Assembly: GCA_021775255.1 (NCBI GenBank)
Contig: JAJFIA010000010.1
Location: forward strand, 62,001 to 126,000
Direction: 5' to 3'
Source of the DNA: Roseovarius sp.
Lineage (GTDB): Bacteria; Pseudomonadota; Alphaproteobacteria; Rhodobacterales; Rhodobacteraceae
DNA length: 64,000 bases
Numbering within the stretch: the stretch's first letter is position 1; each line of letters begins with the position of its first letter. Below, piece after piece: positions 46,398 to 55,702 of the stretch. The position numbers and the translations under genes are program-made. Below the pieces are notes generated by a model. It searched no databases, was not told where the DNA came from, and was given only the letters and a program-made list of their open reading frames with translations.

Positions 46398-47144
46398 TTA
46401 ACGGATACACTTCAGAAAGCCATTTTTAGCGACTGTAATCTGAAGTTTCGTATGTCGGGCGGTATCAATCTCGAACCTGTCAACTTCCTGCATGTAAGCG
46501 TGGATTGCTGTCAACGGATTGTCACCGGGCCCCCAGGGGCGTTCGCCGATTGCCACCTCGGGCAAATCCTCAATGAGCGTGTCAAAAACAACTGCATAGC
46601 TGTCTTTGGTAACCAATGGGGCATAGGCGCGCAACTCGTCCAGCACATGGGTATGGGTGTGATTGGAATCAAGGCAAACCATGACCGATTTACGCCCCGC
46701 TGCCCGCGCTTTGACTTGTGCGACAACGGCGCTGTCGATACTGGAACCTTCGATCATATGCAGCCGCTTTGCCATGGGATGCGCCTCAATCGCCTGGCGG
46801 TTGTGGTCGCGTATATCAATATCAATCGCCACAACCTCGGCATTTTCCGGCCCGCCGCACATCGCGTTCAGCTCAATCAGGGAAGCATAGAAAATCGCAG
46901 AGCCGCCCCGCGCGATACCGGTTTCGATAATCAGGTCAGGCTTGATGCTCCAGACCAGCTCCTGCATCGCCACGATGTCTTGTGGGTACTGGATAATTGG
47001 AAGGCCCATCCAGTCAAATTGATATGAGTATTTGCGTTCCTGCGCATGGCCGAGCCAATCATTTGTTTTAGCGTTGAATTCGGTGTCATGGCCCATGGCA
47101 ATGATGTTGGCATTACGCTCTTTTTCGAAAATGTTGTCTACCAT
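46398..47144 (-). CDS. CmcI/rhamnosyl O-methyltransferase family protein
   Basis: 248 aa matching the cephalosporin hydroxylase CmcI family (PF04989), which are SAM-dependent O-methyltransferases: SYQFDWMGLPIIQYPQD, the SAM-binding IIETGIARGGSAIFYAS, EVVAIDIDIRDHNR and VCLDSNHTHTHVLDEL. In a glycan cluster it likely methylates a sugar hydroxyl. Confidence 0.83.
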   Translation of the reverse strand: MVDNIFEKERNANIIAMGHDTEFNAKTNDWLGHAQERKYSYQFDWMGLPIIQYPQDIVAMQELVWSIKPDLIIETGIARGGSAIFYASLIELNAMCGGPENAEVVAIDIDIRDHNRQAIEAHPMAKRLHMIEGSSIDSAVVAQVKARAAGRKSVMVCLDSNHTHTHVLDELRAYAPLVTKDSYAVVFDTLIEDLPEVAIGERPWGPGDNPLTAIHAYMQEVDRFEIDTARHTKLQITVAKNGFLKCIR

Positions 47145-47159
47145 GCCTGGCCCTTTGTT

Positions 47160-48089
47160 CTATTCGTTTCGCGGCTGAGACGTGTTTGCCAAATCGTCAA
47201 TAGCCATTTGTTTTGTCCACCAACGGTAAGCATCATTCATCCCGTCGTTTATGGCAATTTTCGGAGCAAATCTCAATTCATTGGTTTGTCGGCGCAGATC
47301 TGGGATCAGTACGGCCGGTTCCCCGGCGCGGTCTGGTAACGCGCCCAAGCGGATCAGATCAGTACGCCCTGCAATCTGTCCAAGCATCATCGCCACATCG
47401 CCCAACCTGTGAGACGCAGTGTGCCCAATGTTGATCGGGCCTTCCAGCCGATGATCTGCAAGCTTAGCAATGGCAGCGCCCAGGTCCCGTACATCCATGA
47501 AGTTCCTCAGTTGCACCCCGGATGAACATTTTGCCAACTGTCCATGCAGCAGGGACCGGCAAATGGACGGCACAAACCGGGCGGCATCTTCGCCGGGGCC
47601 GTAAGGGTAAAAGATGCGTGCCCATGCAAAGGACACAGGCATTTCGCGCAGGGCCTGTAAAAGATCACGTTTCGCCCGCCCATAAAGCGACGGGGGCACA
47701 GGATCATCGTCTTCCTCCCGGAGCGGGGCGGATGAACCCGCGTATTCAGCACATGTACCACAACCGACAATCCGCTGACCGCCCTGGGAACAGAATTCCG
47801 AATAAAGGGCCTTGCCTGCATCCAGCCAGGCCAGATTACTGTCTGCTTCCCAAAATGTGCCATGGGCTGTTTCCCAGGCGCTATGGATCAAATGGCTGGG
47901 CCGGACATCGCGGATAATTGCCGCACAGGTAGCGGGATCAAGAAGGTCAGCCTGATGCCAGGTAGCACCGCTGGCATCTGCTTGCGTGCGGGTAACCGCA
48001 TGCACATCATATCTCTCATCTAAGCACGCCAAAATCCGGGAGCCCACAAACCCACGCGCACCAGTGATCAAGATCCGGGGTTTGCTCAT
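47160..48089 (-). CDS. NAD-dependent sugar-nucleotide epimerase/reductase
   Basis: 309 aa extended SDR. Rossmann motif ILITGARGFVGSRIL, catalytic YxxxK in SLYGRAKRD, and the C-terminal substrate domain. It follows the rfbC-like gene with an ATGA overlap, and is the candidate 4-ketoreductase that finishes the CDP-deoxysugar. Confidence 0.82.
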   Translation of the reverse strand: MSKPRILITGARGFVGSRILACLDERYDVHAVTRTQADASGATWHQADLLDPATCAAIIRDVRPSHLIHSAWETAHGTFWEADSNLAWLDAGKALYSEFCSQGGQRIVGCGTCAEYAGSSAPLREEDDDPVPPSLYGRAKRDLLQALREMPVSFAWARIFYPYGPGEDAARFVPSICRSLLHGQLAKCSSGVQLRNFMDVRDLGAAIAKLADHRLEGPINIGHTASHRLGDVAMMLGQIAGRTDLIRLGALPDRAGEPAVLIPDLRRQTNELRFAPKIAINDGMNDAYRWWTKQMAIDDLANTSQPRNE

Positions 48090-48631
48090 GTCAGTGATGC
48101 AATCTGTGACAAAGGTGGCAGCGCTTTGTCCCGGTCTGACATAACGGTGGGTGAAATTGGCCAGATCACTGAGATATCCGGATCATCCCAAGCCACACCC
48201 CTTTCAAGGCCGGGGCGATGCGGTTCACTGAACTGATAGAGAATATCGGTATCATCCGACAGGGTCACAAAGCCATGCGCGACACCGCGCGGGATAAAAA
48301 GCGCATCCATGTTTTCTGCACTCAACTCAAGGCCAATCCAATGCCGAAAGGTCGGAGATCCCGGGCGCAGATCGACGGCAACATCAAAAACCGAGCCACG
48401 GATGCAGCGCACAAGTTTGGCTTCGCCTTCTGCGGCCGGTATGAAATGCAATCCCCTCAGCGTGCCTTGCCTGTTATTGTGAGACAATGCCATTTGGGCC
48501 GTTGGTATTTCCAATCCTGCCTGTGCGAATGCCTGACTGCAGAAGGTACGGGCAAAATGCCCGCGCGCATCCCGGTGCGGTGCCACCTTGAGCCTCATGA
48601 CATCAGGAATGGCGGTTTCGACAAATTCCAT
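48086..48631 (-). CDS. rfbC: dTDP-4-dehydrorhamnose 3,5-epimerase family protein
   Basis: 181 aa from the ATG at 48631, which shares a base with the upstream stop. RmlC-like cupin with catalytic His in LRGLHFIPAAEGEAKLVRCI and Asp in DVAVDLRPG, plus FIPRGVAHGFVTLS. In this cluster it likely epimerises a CDP-4-keto-6-deoxy sugar, not a dTDP sugar, because rmlA/rmlB/rmlD are not present. Confidence 0.85.
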   Translation of the reverse strand: MEFVETAIPDVMRLKVAPHRDARGHFARTFCSQAFAQAGLEIPTAQMALSHNNRQGTLRGLHFIPAAEGEAKLVRCIRGSVFDVAVDLRPGSPTFRHWIGLELSAENMDALFIPRGVAHGFVTLSDDTDILYQFSEPHRPGLERGVAWDDPDISVIWPISPTVMSDRDKALPPLSQIASLT

Positions 48632-49872
48632 CAAAATATCTCAAGCTCTGGGACGGCAACGACAAATTGCCCCCCCCAATTTCGAATATCCGCCATTTGC
48701 AGCACGATTTCATCGCGCAGATTCCAGGGCAGGATCAATACATAATCCGGGCATCTTTGCCTGATCACGCCGGGATCATGTACGGGGATATTGACACCGG
48801 GCAGAAGCTTGCCTTGTTTTTGCGGGTTAAGATCCGTTGTATAGGGTAACAGTTCAGGCCCGATGCCACAGTAGTTTAACATGGTATTGCCCTTTGCCGG
48901 CGCGCCATAGCCGCAAATTGTTTTCCCTTGCCGCCGGGCCTCAATCAGGAAGCTCAGAAGATCTGTTTTGCATGTTGCAGGCCGCTGCGAAAATTCCAGA
49001 TATCCTGTCAGGCTATCCAGCCCAAAATTGGCTTCGTCACGCCGCACCTTTGCATGGCTCGCAGCCAGAGCGGGATCATTTACATCACTATCCTTGTGCC
49101 TGGCAAAGACCCGCAATGATCCACCATGTGTTGACAGCTCCTCTACCCCATAGACAGTTAACCCATGCGCCCCCAGAACCTTTTCAACCGATAGCAGGGA
49201 TAGATATGAAAAATGTTCGTGATAAACCGTATCAAACTGCCCCAAATCCAGCATGCGTAACACATGTGGAAATTCGAATGTGACGGTGCCATCAGGCGCA
49301 AGAACCAGCCCGATACCTGCAACAAAATCGTTTATATCGGGGACATGCGCCAGAACATTGTTGCAGACAATCAAATCAGCCGAGATGCCTTTTTGCTGCA
49401 ATTTCCTGCCCAGGGCCTTGCCGAAAAAATCGACAATACTCTCAACACCGAAATGTTCCTTCGCATAACCGGCCACATTGGCAGAGGGCTCTACCCCCAG
49501 GACCCTGATCCCCATATTCCTGAAATATTGCAGCAAATAGCCATCGTTGCTGGCAATTTCGAGCACGAAGGCATCCGGCCCGAGATCAAGCCTGTCCTGC
49601 ATCTGCAGTGCATAGCGTTCCGCATGGGCCAGCCACGAGGCCGAGAATGAGGAAAAATAGGCGTAATCTTCATCAAAATGCGGCGGTGTCCTGACCTCGG
49701 TTAACTGGACAAGCCAGCACCCGTGGCAGACCATCGCCTTGAGCGGAAAAAATGTTTGTCCCTCATGGTCAATACCTTCGGGATCACGGAAATGATTTGA
49801 AACCGGGCTTAGCCCAAGATCAACAACCACATGTTTCAGCGGCATCCTGCAGAACCGACATTTACTGGCCAT
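48631..49872 (-). CDS. sugar-nucleotide C-methyltransferase (TylCIII type)
   Basis: 413 aa from the ATG at 49872. Three-part family: an N-terminal zinc-binding domain (CRFCRMPL ... MVCHGCWL), a central SAM methyltransferase (VLEIASNDGYLLQYF, GVEPSAN) and the C-terminal sugar-binding domain (ICGYGAPAKGNTMLNYCGI). Known members add a methyl group to C-3 of NDP-4-keto sugars (mycarose, virenose). Overlaps rfbG by 11 bases. Confidence 0.87.
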   Translation of the reverse strand: MASKCRFCRMPLKHVVVDLGLSPVSNHFRDPEGIDHEGQTFFPLKAMVCHGCWLVQLTEVRTPPHFDEDYAYFSSFSASWLAHAERYALQMQDRLDLGPDAFVLEIASNDGYLLQYFRNMGIRVLGVEPSANVAGYAKEHFGVESIVDFFGKALGRKLQQKGISADLIVCNNVLAHVPDINDFVAGIGLVLAPDGTVTFEFPHVLRMLDLGQFDTVYHEHFSYLSLLSVEKVLGAHGLTVYGVEELSTHGGSLRVFARHKDSDVNDPALAASHAKVRRDEANFGLDSLTGYLEFSQRPATCKTDLLSFLIEARRQGKTICGYGAPAKGNTMLNYCGIGPELLPYTTDLNPQKQGKLLPGVNIPVHDPGVIRQRCPDYVLILPWNLRDEIVLQMADIRNWGGQFVVAVPELEIF

Positions 49873-50929
49873 GTTGAGCGCTCTTTTTTTCAAATCGGGC
49901 AATTTGTGCTTGTGTCACGGCCCACATATCCGCATTTTCCGCATGTGATTTATACCATTCCACCGAAGCGAAGATCGCATCACTGAGATGCCATTTAGGG
50001 GCCCAGCCAAGCTCGGCGCGGGATTTTGCACTTTCGAGTGAAAGCAACTTCTCTTCAAATATCCCTGATTTCCGTTCAACCCGCACTTCGGCCTCCTCTC
50101 CCCAGGCCTGTACCAACTGGCGGGCGACATTTTCAACAGGCTGGCAATCTTCTGCTGCCGGTCCAAAATTCCACCCCCCCGGACAGGTTGTTCCCTCTTC
50201 TGCAAGGCGCTTTGCCAGAGTCAGATATCCGGGCAATGGATCAAGAACATGCTGCCATGGCCGGGTGGATTGTGGGTTGCGCAAGATTAGCGGCGCGCCT
50301 GCTGCAAAACTGCGGATGGCATCCGGCAACAAGCGGTTGGCAGCCCAGTCACCTCCACCGATGATATTGCCCACACGCAGGGCTGCGATCCCAAGGTCAG
50401 GAAAATAGCTGTTGGCATAGGCGGTAATTACGTGCTCGCTTGCAGCTTTGCTTGCGCTGTAGGGCTCTTGCCCACCCAATGGATCATTTTCGCGGTATGG
50501 CCAATGCCAGTTGTTGTTTTGGTAAACCTTGTCGGTGGTGACCAGCAACATCGCCATCAGGCCTTCCAGTTTCCGGGCTGCCTGCATGACATTGACGGTG
50601 CCCATCACATTGGTTTCAAAAGTCTCGATTGGATCAGCATAGGCAGTTAAAACCAATGGCTGCGCCGCCAGATGAAAAATCACTTCAGGCCGTGCATCGG
50701 ACATAGCCGCAGATAAGGCAGGAAGATTTCGGACATCCCCAATGGTTGACGCAAACAGCCTTTTGCCCAGAGAAACCGCTTCAAAAAAGGAGGGTTTGGT
50801 CGGTGGGGTTGTTGCATAGCCTGATACGATCGCACCTTTGGTCAACAGATAGCTGCACAGCCAGCCCCCCATGAAACCCGTGTGCCCAGTGACGAATACG
50901 CGCCGATTTTGCCACCAGTTATCTGCCAT
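49862..50929 (-). CDS. rfbG: CDP-glucose 4,6-dehydratase
   Basis: 355 aa from the ATG at 50929, whose A is the last base of the rfbF stop. RfbG fold: WWQNRRVFVTGHTGFMGGWL, DVRN, FHLAAQPLVLTAYADP, active-site DKVYQN and YSASKAASE, and RPWQHVLDPLPGYL. Makes CDP-4-keto-6-deoxyglucose from CDP-glucose. Confidence 0.93.
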   Translation of the reverse strand: MADNWWQNRRVFVTGHTGFMGGWLCSYLLTKGAIVSGYATTPPTKPSFFEAVSLGKRLFASTIGDVRNLPALSAAMSDARPEVIFHLAAQPLVLTAYADPIETFETNVMGTVNVMQAARKLEGLMAMLLVTTDKVYQNNNWHWPYRENDPLGGQEPYSASKAASEHVITAYANSYFPDLGIAALRVGNIIGGGDWAANRLLPDAIRSFAAGAPLILRNPQSTRPWQHVLDPLPGYLTLAKRLAEEGTTCPGGWNFGPAAEDCQPVENVARQLVQAWGEEAEVRVERKSGIFEEKLLSLESAKSRAELGWAPKWHLSDAIFASVEWYKSHAENADMWAVTQAQIARFEKKSAQHGQ

Positions 50930-51705
50930 TACCAGAGTTTCCATGGCGCGTTGCCGGATTGCCAATAGCCTTCCAGCAGGTTCATTTCTCGCTGTGTATC
51001 CATGCATTGCCAGAAGCCGGTATGGCGATAGACGCTCAGCTCTCCGGCTTCGGAAAGCTGTTGCAGGACACCTTCCTCAAGGGGGATGTCTTGGGCATCT
51101 GACAGGGATTCGAATATGCTCTTGCTGAAAACAAAAAAACCGCCGTTGATCCAGCCGGCTCCTGTCTGGGGTTTTTCCGTAAACGAGGAAACCACATCCC
51201 CATCAAGGGCAAGCTCGCCAAAACGCGAGGACGGGCGCACAGCAACCACGGTGGCAAGCTTGCCGGCATCATGGTGATGCGCGATTACCGCATTGATATC
51301 GACATTGCCGACACCATCGCCATAGGTAGCCAGAAATATATCGTCATCAATATGGCGGATCGCCCGTTTCAGGCGTGATCCTGTCAGGGTCCGGACGCCC
51401 GTATCCTGAATACGGATTTTCCAGGGCAAGAGTTCTTCGGTTGTCTCCAGGCGTGAAACCGTGGCTGTTTTCAGATCAATTTCAATATCCTGGCTGTTGT
51501 TATGGTAGTTCAGGAAATACTGCTTGATCACATCACCCTTGTAGCCGGTACAGAGGACAAAATCATTATGGCCGAATTGACTGTACCCTCTCATGATGTG
51601 CCACAGGATCGGTTTGTGCCCGATCTCGACCATGGGCTTTGGCTTCAGTTCGGTTTCTTCCCGAATACGTGTACCCAACCCGCCACAAAGGATTGCAACT
51701 TGCAT
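50929..51705 (-). CDS. rfbF: glucose-1-phosphate cytidylyltransferase
   Basis: 258 aa from the ATG at 51705. Nucleotidyltransferase: AILCGGLGTRIREETELKPKPMVEIG, catalytic metal Asp in YGDGVGNVD, and the typical FWQCMDTQREMNLLE ending. Makes CDP-glucose, the first step of the CDP-hexose branch. Confidence 0.93.
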   Translation of the reverse strand: MQVAILCGGLGTRIREETELKPKPMVEIGHKPILWHIMRGYSQFGHNDFVLCTGYKGDVIKQYFLNYHNNSQDIEIDLKTATVSRLETTEELLPWKIRIQDTGVRTLTGSRLKRAIRHIDDDIFLATYGDGVGNVDINAVIAHHHDAGKLATVVAVRPSSRFGELALDGDVVSSFTEKPQTGAGWINGGFFVFSKSIFESLSDAQDIPLEEGVLQQLSEAGELSVYRHTGFWQCMDTQREMNLLEGYWQSGNAPWKLW

Positions 51706-51736
51706 GTATTTTTGCCCTCTCGCCGTCTTGCCGCCG

Positions 51737-52732
51737 TTAATGCTGGTGCTTGGCGACCTGTTCATCATTCACGCCACTGGCTTCCATATCGCGATCCTGA
51801 TCAGGATCAATCAGATAAAGCGGCCGGCCCTTTGCTTCATTATATATGCGCCCGACATAGAGCCCGACGATTCCGAGGGTCAAAAGCTGCACACCACTCA
51901 GGAAGGATAAGAACAGCATGGTTGAAGCCCAGCCCGAAACCATGGAACCGCCAAGCAACCACCCTACAAAGACAAAAATTGCTGCAGCAAATGACCCTAA
52001 TGCAACCGTCAGGCCAAACCAAAGGGCCATGCGCAACGGCACATCTGAAAACCCAAGTATACCGTTGGCAGCAAGCCTGAGCATTGCCGCCATGGGATAT
52101 TTCGTGGTGCCGGCGGCCCGCTCCTGCCGTTCAAACATGACCTGGGTCTGGCGAAAACCAACCCAGCTTACCATGCCCCGGAAATAACGATCCTGCTCGG
52201 GCATGGCATTAAGAACATCTGCAACTTTGCGGTCAATCAAACGGAAATCGCCAACATCACGCGGAATATCTATCGGTGTCATCTTTGACAGGATACGGTA
52301 ATAAAGGCTTGCGGTGAACCGCTTGAAAAGACCTTCCCCTTTGCGCCGCACACGTTTGGCGGACACCACATCATAACCTTCCCGCCATTTTGTGATCATA
52401 TCAAGCGCCACTTCCGGCGGATCCTGCAAATCAGCATCCATGATAATGATGGCGTCTCCTCTTGCTTGTGCAACACCGGCGGTGATCGCGATCTGGTGGC
52501 CAAAATTGCGTGACAGGTTGATCAGATGATAGGGCCTGCTCGCCGCGTTTTTGGTAATCAACTGTGATGTGCGATCAGTGCTTCCATCATTGACAAAAAC
52601 CACATTGGTATCTGCATCGATATGTTCGAAAATCGCATCGAGCCGTGCAACGAGCTGCGGAATGACCGCCTCCTCGTTGTAGACAGGGATCACAAAGCTT
52701 ATAGAGTTTTTGCCTGGCCGCTCAGAAGTCAT
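51737..52732 (-). CDS. GtrB/DPM1-like polyprenyl-phosphate glycosyltransferase
   Basis: 331 aa. GT2 domain at residues about 10-230 (SFVIPVYNEEAVIPQLVARL, DADLQDPPE as the metal motif), then two C-terminal membrane helices. This arrangement is that of GtrB/ArnC-like enzymes that load a sugar on undecaprenyl phosphate. First gene of the long leftward block, a probable partner for the GtrA-like and ArnT-like genes at its end. Confidence 0.88.
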   Translation of the reverse strand: MTSERPGKNSISFVIPVYNEEAVIPQLVARLDAIFEHIDADTNVVFVNDGSTDRTSQLITKNAASRPYHLINLSRNFGHQIAITAGVAQARGDAIIIMDADLQDPPEVALDMITKWREGYDVVSAKRVRRKGEGLFKRFTASLYYRILSKMTPIDIPRDVGDFRLIDRKVADVLNAMPEQDRYFRGMVSWVGFRQTQVMFERQERAAGTTKYPMAAMLRLAANGILGFSDVPLRMALWFGLTVALGSFAAAIFVFVGWLLGGSMVSGWASTMLFLSFLSGVQLLTLGIVGLYVGRIYNEAKGRPLYLIDPDQDRDMEASGVNDEQVAKHQH

Positions 52733-52969
52733 TAAGCCCCTATAAATTATCTATAATGATTAGTTTCATTTGCTGCTACATCGGTATGAGTAGCCAAAAA
52801 TCGTGGGTGTAGCTACTACTTATTGGCCGACTTATTGGCCAATAATACCAAAAATGCATGATACGCGGAGGGTCATGCCAATCTGAATGACACGTCTTTG
52901 TCATAAGGCTATGAAAAGGCATGAAGAATAAATACGCACAGCATTCCCGCATTTCTGACAAGAAAACCC

Positions 52970-53232
52970 CATGAGATTGTCAGCTATTTTGCCACCGTTC
53001 TGACAGTGCTCGAGACGGATAAGTTTTCCGGATTAAATCGCACTATTGTCAACTATTGCATGGCAGCGCATGTTTACATGCTCAGGAGGGCGTTTTACCG
53101 CGCCTTTTCGGGTGCGGAACCTATGGCAAAACCGTTATCTTCGGTGTGTTCAAACTGATGACACAACTGAGCGGTGATAAAATGGTGGCTTACTTTGCTG
53201 ATATGTTGGCCAAAAATCATCCTATGACATGA
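52970..53232 (+). pseudogene. decayed IS1595-type transposase fragment
   Basis: One frame reads DKFSGLNRTIVNYCMAAHVY (about 53016 onward), which resembles the helix-turn-helix of IS1595/ISXO2 transposases (KLSGLNRNTVNRY). About 60 bases later another frame reads GCGTYGKTVIFGVFK, matching their RGRGAxGKTxVFGxxKR segment, so a frameshift separates the two. The catalytic DDE/N residues and inverted ends are not found. It lies next to tRNA-Arg at the edge of the polysaccharide block. Confidence 0.6.
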
Positions 53233-53256
53233 TAACAAAGGAGAATAAGTAATGCC

Positions 53257-53333
53257 TGGCGATCCCGGGAGGACTCGAACCCCCAACATCCTGCTTAGAA
53301 GGCAGGTGCTCTATCCAGTTGAGCTACGGGACC
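53257..53333 (-). tRNA. tRNA-Arg (anticodon TCT)
   Basis: 77 bases. Acceptor GGTCCCG/CGGGATC, D arm TAGCTCAACTGGATAGAGCA, anticodon loop CTTCTAA (TCT), TpsiC GGGTTCGAGTCC and encoded CCA. Confidence 0.93.
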
Positions 53334-53370
53334 GCTTGGATGCGCTCTTTACCCTGCACATGAGGCAAGA

Positions 53371-54150
53371 TCAAAGCAAATTCGCAGCAAACGGATCCTC
53401 AGGATACCCCACCCCAGCCAGATAAAGCCCCTGCGGTGGACAGACCGGGCCACAGGCGGCGCGATCCCTGGCTTGCAGGGCGGTTTTCACATCATCGGGT
53501 GCCCAGGCACCGGTGCCCACGCGCTCCAACGTGCCGATAAAACTGCGCACCTGATTGTGCAGGAACGAGCGCGCCCTGATATGAAAATGCGCCTCAGGCC
53601 CCCAGCAGGTTTCAACCGCTTCAATTTCCAGCGCATCCAAGGTTTTCACCGGGCTTGCCGCCTGACAGATCGACGAGCGGAAAGTAGTGAAATCATGCTT
53701 GCCTATCAGGTGTTGTGCACCTTCGCGCATCGCCGCCAAATCCAATTCATGCGGCACCTGCCAGACCAGCCCGCGCTGATGCGTGGCCGGGGCGCGCCGC
53801 ATCAACAGGCGAAAGAAATAGCGCCGCTCAAGGGCGGAAAAACGCGCGTGCCAGTCATCTTCCACCTGCGCGCAGGCCATGATCGCCACTGGATCAGGCT
53901 TGAGATGATAATTCAGCGCCTCTGACAGGCGAAACGCATCCCAGTCTTTTGCCAGATCACACTGCGCCACCTGCCCCAAAGCATGCACGCCTGTATCGGT
54001 GCGCCCGGCGGCGGCAATGCTGTGGTCGCCGGGCTCAAGCTTTACCAAAGCTGCCTCAATCGCGCCCTGCACCGTGGGCAGATCAACCTGCCGCTGCCAG
54101 CCGCGAAACGGCGCGCCGTGGTATTCAACTTTGAGGGCATATCTGGGCAT
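53371..54150 (-). CDS. truA: tRNA pseudouridine(38-40) synthase
   Basis: 259 aa, normal length. N-terminal [18 protein letters not shown], catalytic Asp in [14 protein letters not shown], and C-terminal [17 protein letters not shown]. Modifies the anticodon arm of tRNAs in the cytoplasm. Confidence 0.93.
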   Translation of the reverse strand: MPRYALKVEYHGAPFRGWQRQVDLPTVQGAIEAALVKLEPGDHSIAAAGRTDTGVHALGQVAQCDLAKDWDAFRLSEALNYHLKPDPVAIMACAQVEDDWHARFSALERRYFFRLLMRRAPATHQRGLVWQVPHELDLAAMREGAQHLIGKHDFTTFRSSICQAASPVKTLDALEIEAVETCWGPEAHFHIRARSFLHNQVRSFIGTLERVGTGAWAPDDVKTALQARDRAACGPVCPPQGLYLAGVGYPEDPFAANLL

Positions 54151-54261
54151 ATCCAGCCCATAAACTTTTGCAGGCAGGGGAACAATCCCCCAAAGCTCCC
54201 CTCTGGCAAGTGGGCGGCTGCATGTCTATCATGAGGCTAGAAGCATTGAAGGGGCCATATT

Positions 54262-55677
54262 TTGGCGATTGTTAATCTGGCTGACGGGCTGACGCGGGGG
54301 ATTGAAACCGCAGGAAACGCTATCTCGAAAGCGCTGTTTGAGCCGGTGATCCGTTTGGGCGTGACCGGTCTTGCGCGCTCGGGCAAGACGGTGTTCATCA
54401 CTTCGCTGGTGGCCAATCTGCTTGAGCGGGGCCGAATGCCGGGGCTTCTGGCCGCCTCTGAAGGACGTATTGAGGCGGCGTATCTGCAACCACAGCCCGA
54501 TGATACTGTGCCGCGGTTTGAGTATGAGGCGCATCTTGGCGCGTTGACAGGCCCCACGCCGCATTGGCCCGAAAGCACCCGCGCCGTTTCGCAATTACGG
54601 CTGTCGCTTCGGGTCCGCCCTGCGGGGTTGCTTTCAGGTCTGACCGGCCCGCGCACCCTTCATCTTGATATTGTGGATTACCCCGGTGAATGGCTTCTGG
54701 ATCTGGGGCTTTTGGATAAATCCTTTACTGAGTGGTCGGCGCAGGTGCTTGAGCGCATCGCCCATCGCCCGCAAGCCGCTGATTATCTGGAACAGGTGGA
54801 AAACACAGACCCGGCAGCCCGGCTTGACGAACCGGTTGCGCAATCTTTGGCGCAAGGTTTCACCGCTTATCTGCATGCTGCCCGCGATGCCGGGTTTTAT
54901 GATTGCACCCCCGGTCGGTTCCTACTGCCCGGTGATCTGGCGGGTTCACCGGTGCTGACATTCGCGCCTTTGCCATCTGTTGATATGCCTTCCCGAAGAT
55001 CCCTCTGGCGTGAGATGCAGCGCCGGTATGAGGCTTATAAAGCCAAGGTTATAAGGCCGTTTTTCAAGGATCATTTTGCCCGGATAGACCGGCAGGTCGT
55101 GCTGGTGGATGTGTTGGATGCCCTGCATCAGGGGCCGCAGGCGTTTGATGATATGCGCCGTGCCATGGCGGATCTTCTGTCGGTGTTCCGCCCCGGCCGC
55201 AATGCGTTTCTGACCCGTCTTTTGCAAGGCCGCCGGGTGGATAAAATCCTTTTTGCCGCCACCAAGGCCGATCATTTGCACCATTCTCAACACGACCGGC
55301 TTACGGCGATCATCACAGCCCTGACACGGGATGCAAAAGAACGCGCGCTCTTTGCCGGGGCAGGCACCCATGCCATGGCCATTGCCGCCCTGCGCACCAC
55401 CGTCGAGGAAACCATGACGTATCAGGGGCGGGTGCTTGATTGTGTGCGCGGCACGGTTCTGGAAACCGGGGCACAGGCAGCGTTTCATGCCGGTGAGTTG
55501 CCGAACGATCCGCAAACATTGCTGTCAGCGGCGCAAGATGCCGGGCAAAACTGGCCCGATATGCAATTTCAGGCAACGGCATTTGCCCCGGCAAAACTTG
55601 CCCTCAAACCGGGCGACGGCCCGCCGCATATCCGGCTAGATCAGGCGGCGCAATTTCTGATCGGAGACCGGCTGTGA
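54262..55677 (+). CDS. YcjX family GTPase-like protein
   Basis: 471 aa from a TTG at 54262; no in-frame ATG precedes it. DUF463/YcjX family with a Walker A-like GVTGLARSGKTVFIT and the switch-like LDIVDYPGEWLLDL. YcjX is stress induced in E. coli; role unclear. Followed 25 bases later by the YcjF-like gene, the usual pair. Confidence 0.85.
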   Translation: MAIVNLADGLTRGIETAGNAISKALFEPVIRLGVTGLARSGKTVFITSLVANLLERGRMPGLLAASEGRIEAAYLQPQPDDTVPRFEYEAHLGALTGPTPHWPESTRAVSQLRLSLRVRPAGLLSGLTGPRTLHLDIVDYPGEWLLDLGLLDKSFTEWSAQVLERIAHRPQAADYLEQVENTDPAARLDEPVAQSLAQGFTAYLHAARDAGFYDCTPGRFLLPGDLAGSPVLTFAPLPSVDMPSRRSLWREMQRRYEAYKAKVIRPFFKDHFARIDRQVVLVDVLDALHQGPQAFDDMRRAMADLLSVFRPGRNAFLTRLLQGRRVDKILFAATKADHLHHSQHDRLTAIITALTRDAKERALFAGAGTHAMAIAALRTTVEETMTYQGRVLDCVRGTVLETGAQAAFHAGELPNDPQTLLSAAQDAGQNWPDMQFQATAFAPAKLALKPGDGPPHIRLDQAAQFLIGDRL

Positions 55678-55702
55678 GGGTTTTGAACAATGAGGTAAGG
55701 AT

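Noticed and set aside
53095-53289. 64-aa minus-strand frame next to tRNA-Arg
   Set aside because: It overlaps the tRNA gene and the transposase relic on the other strand.
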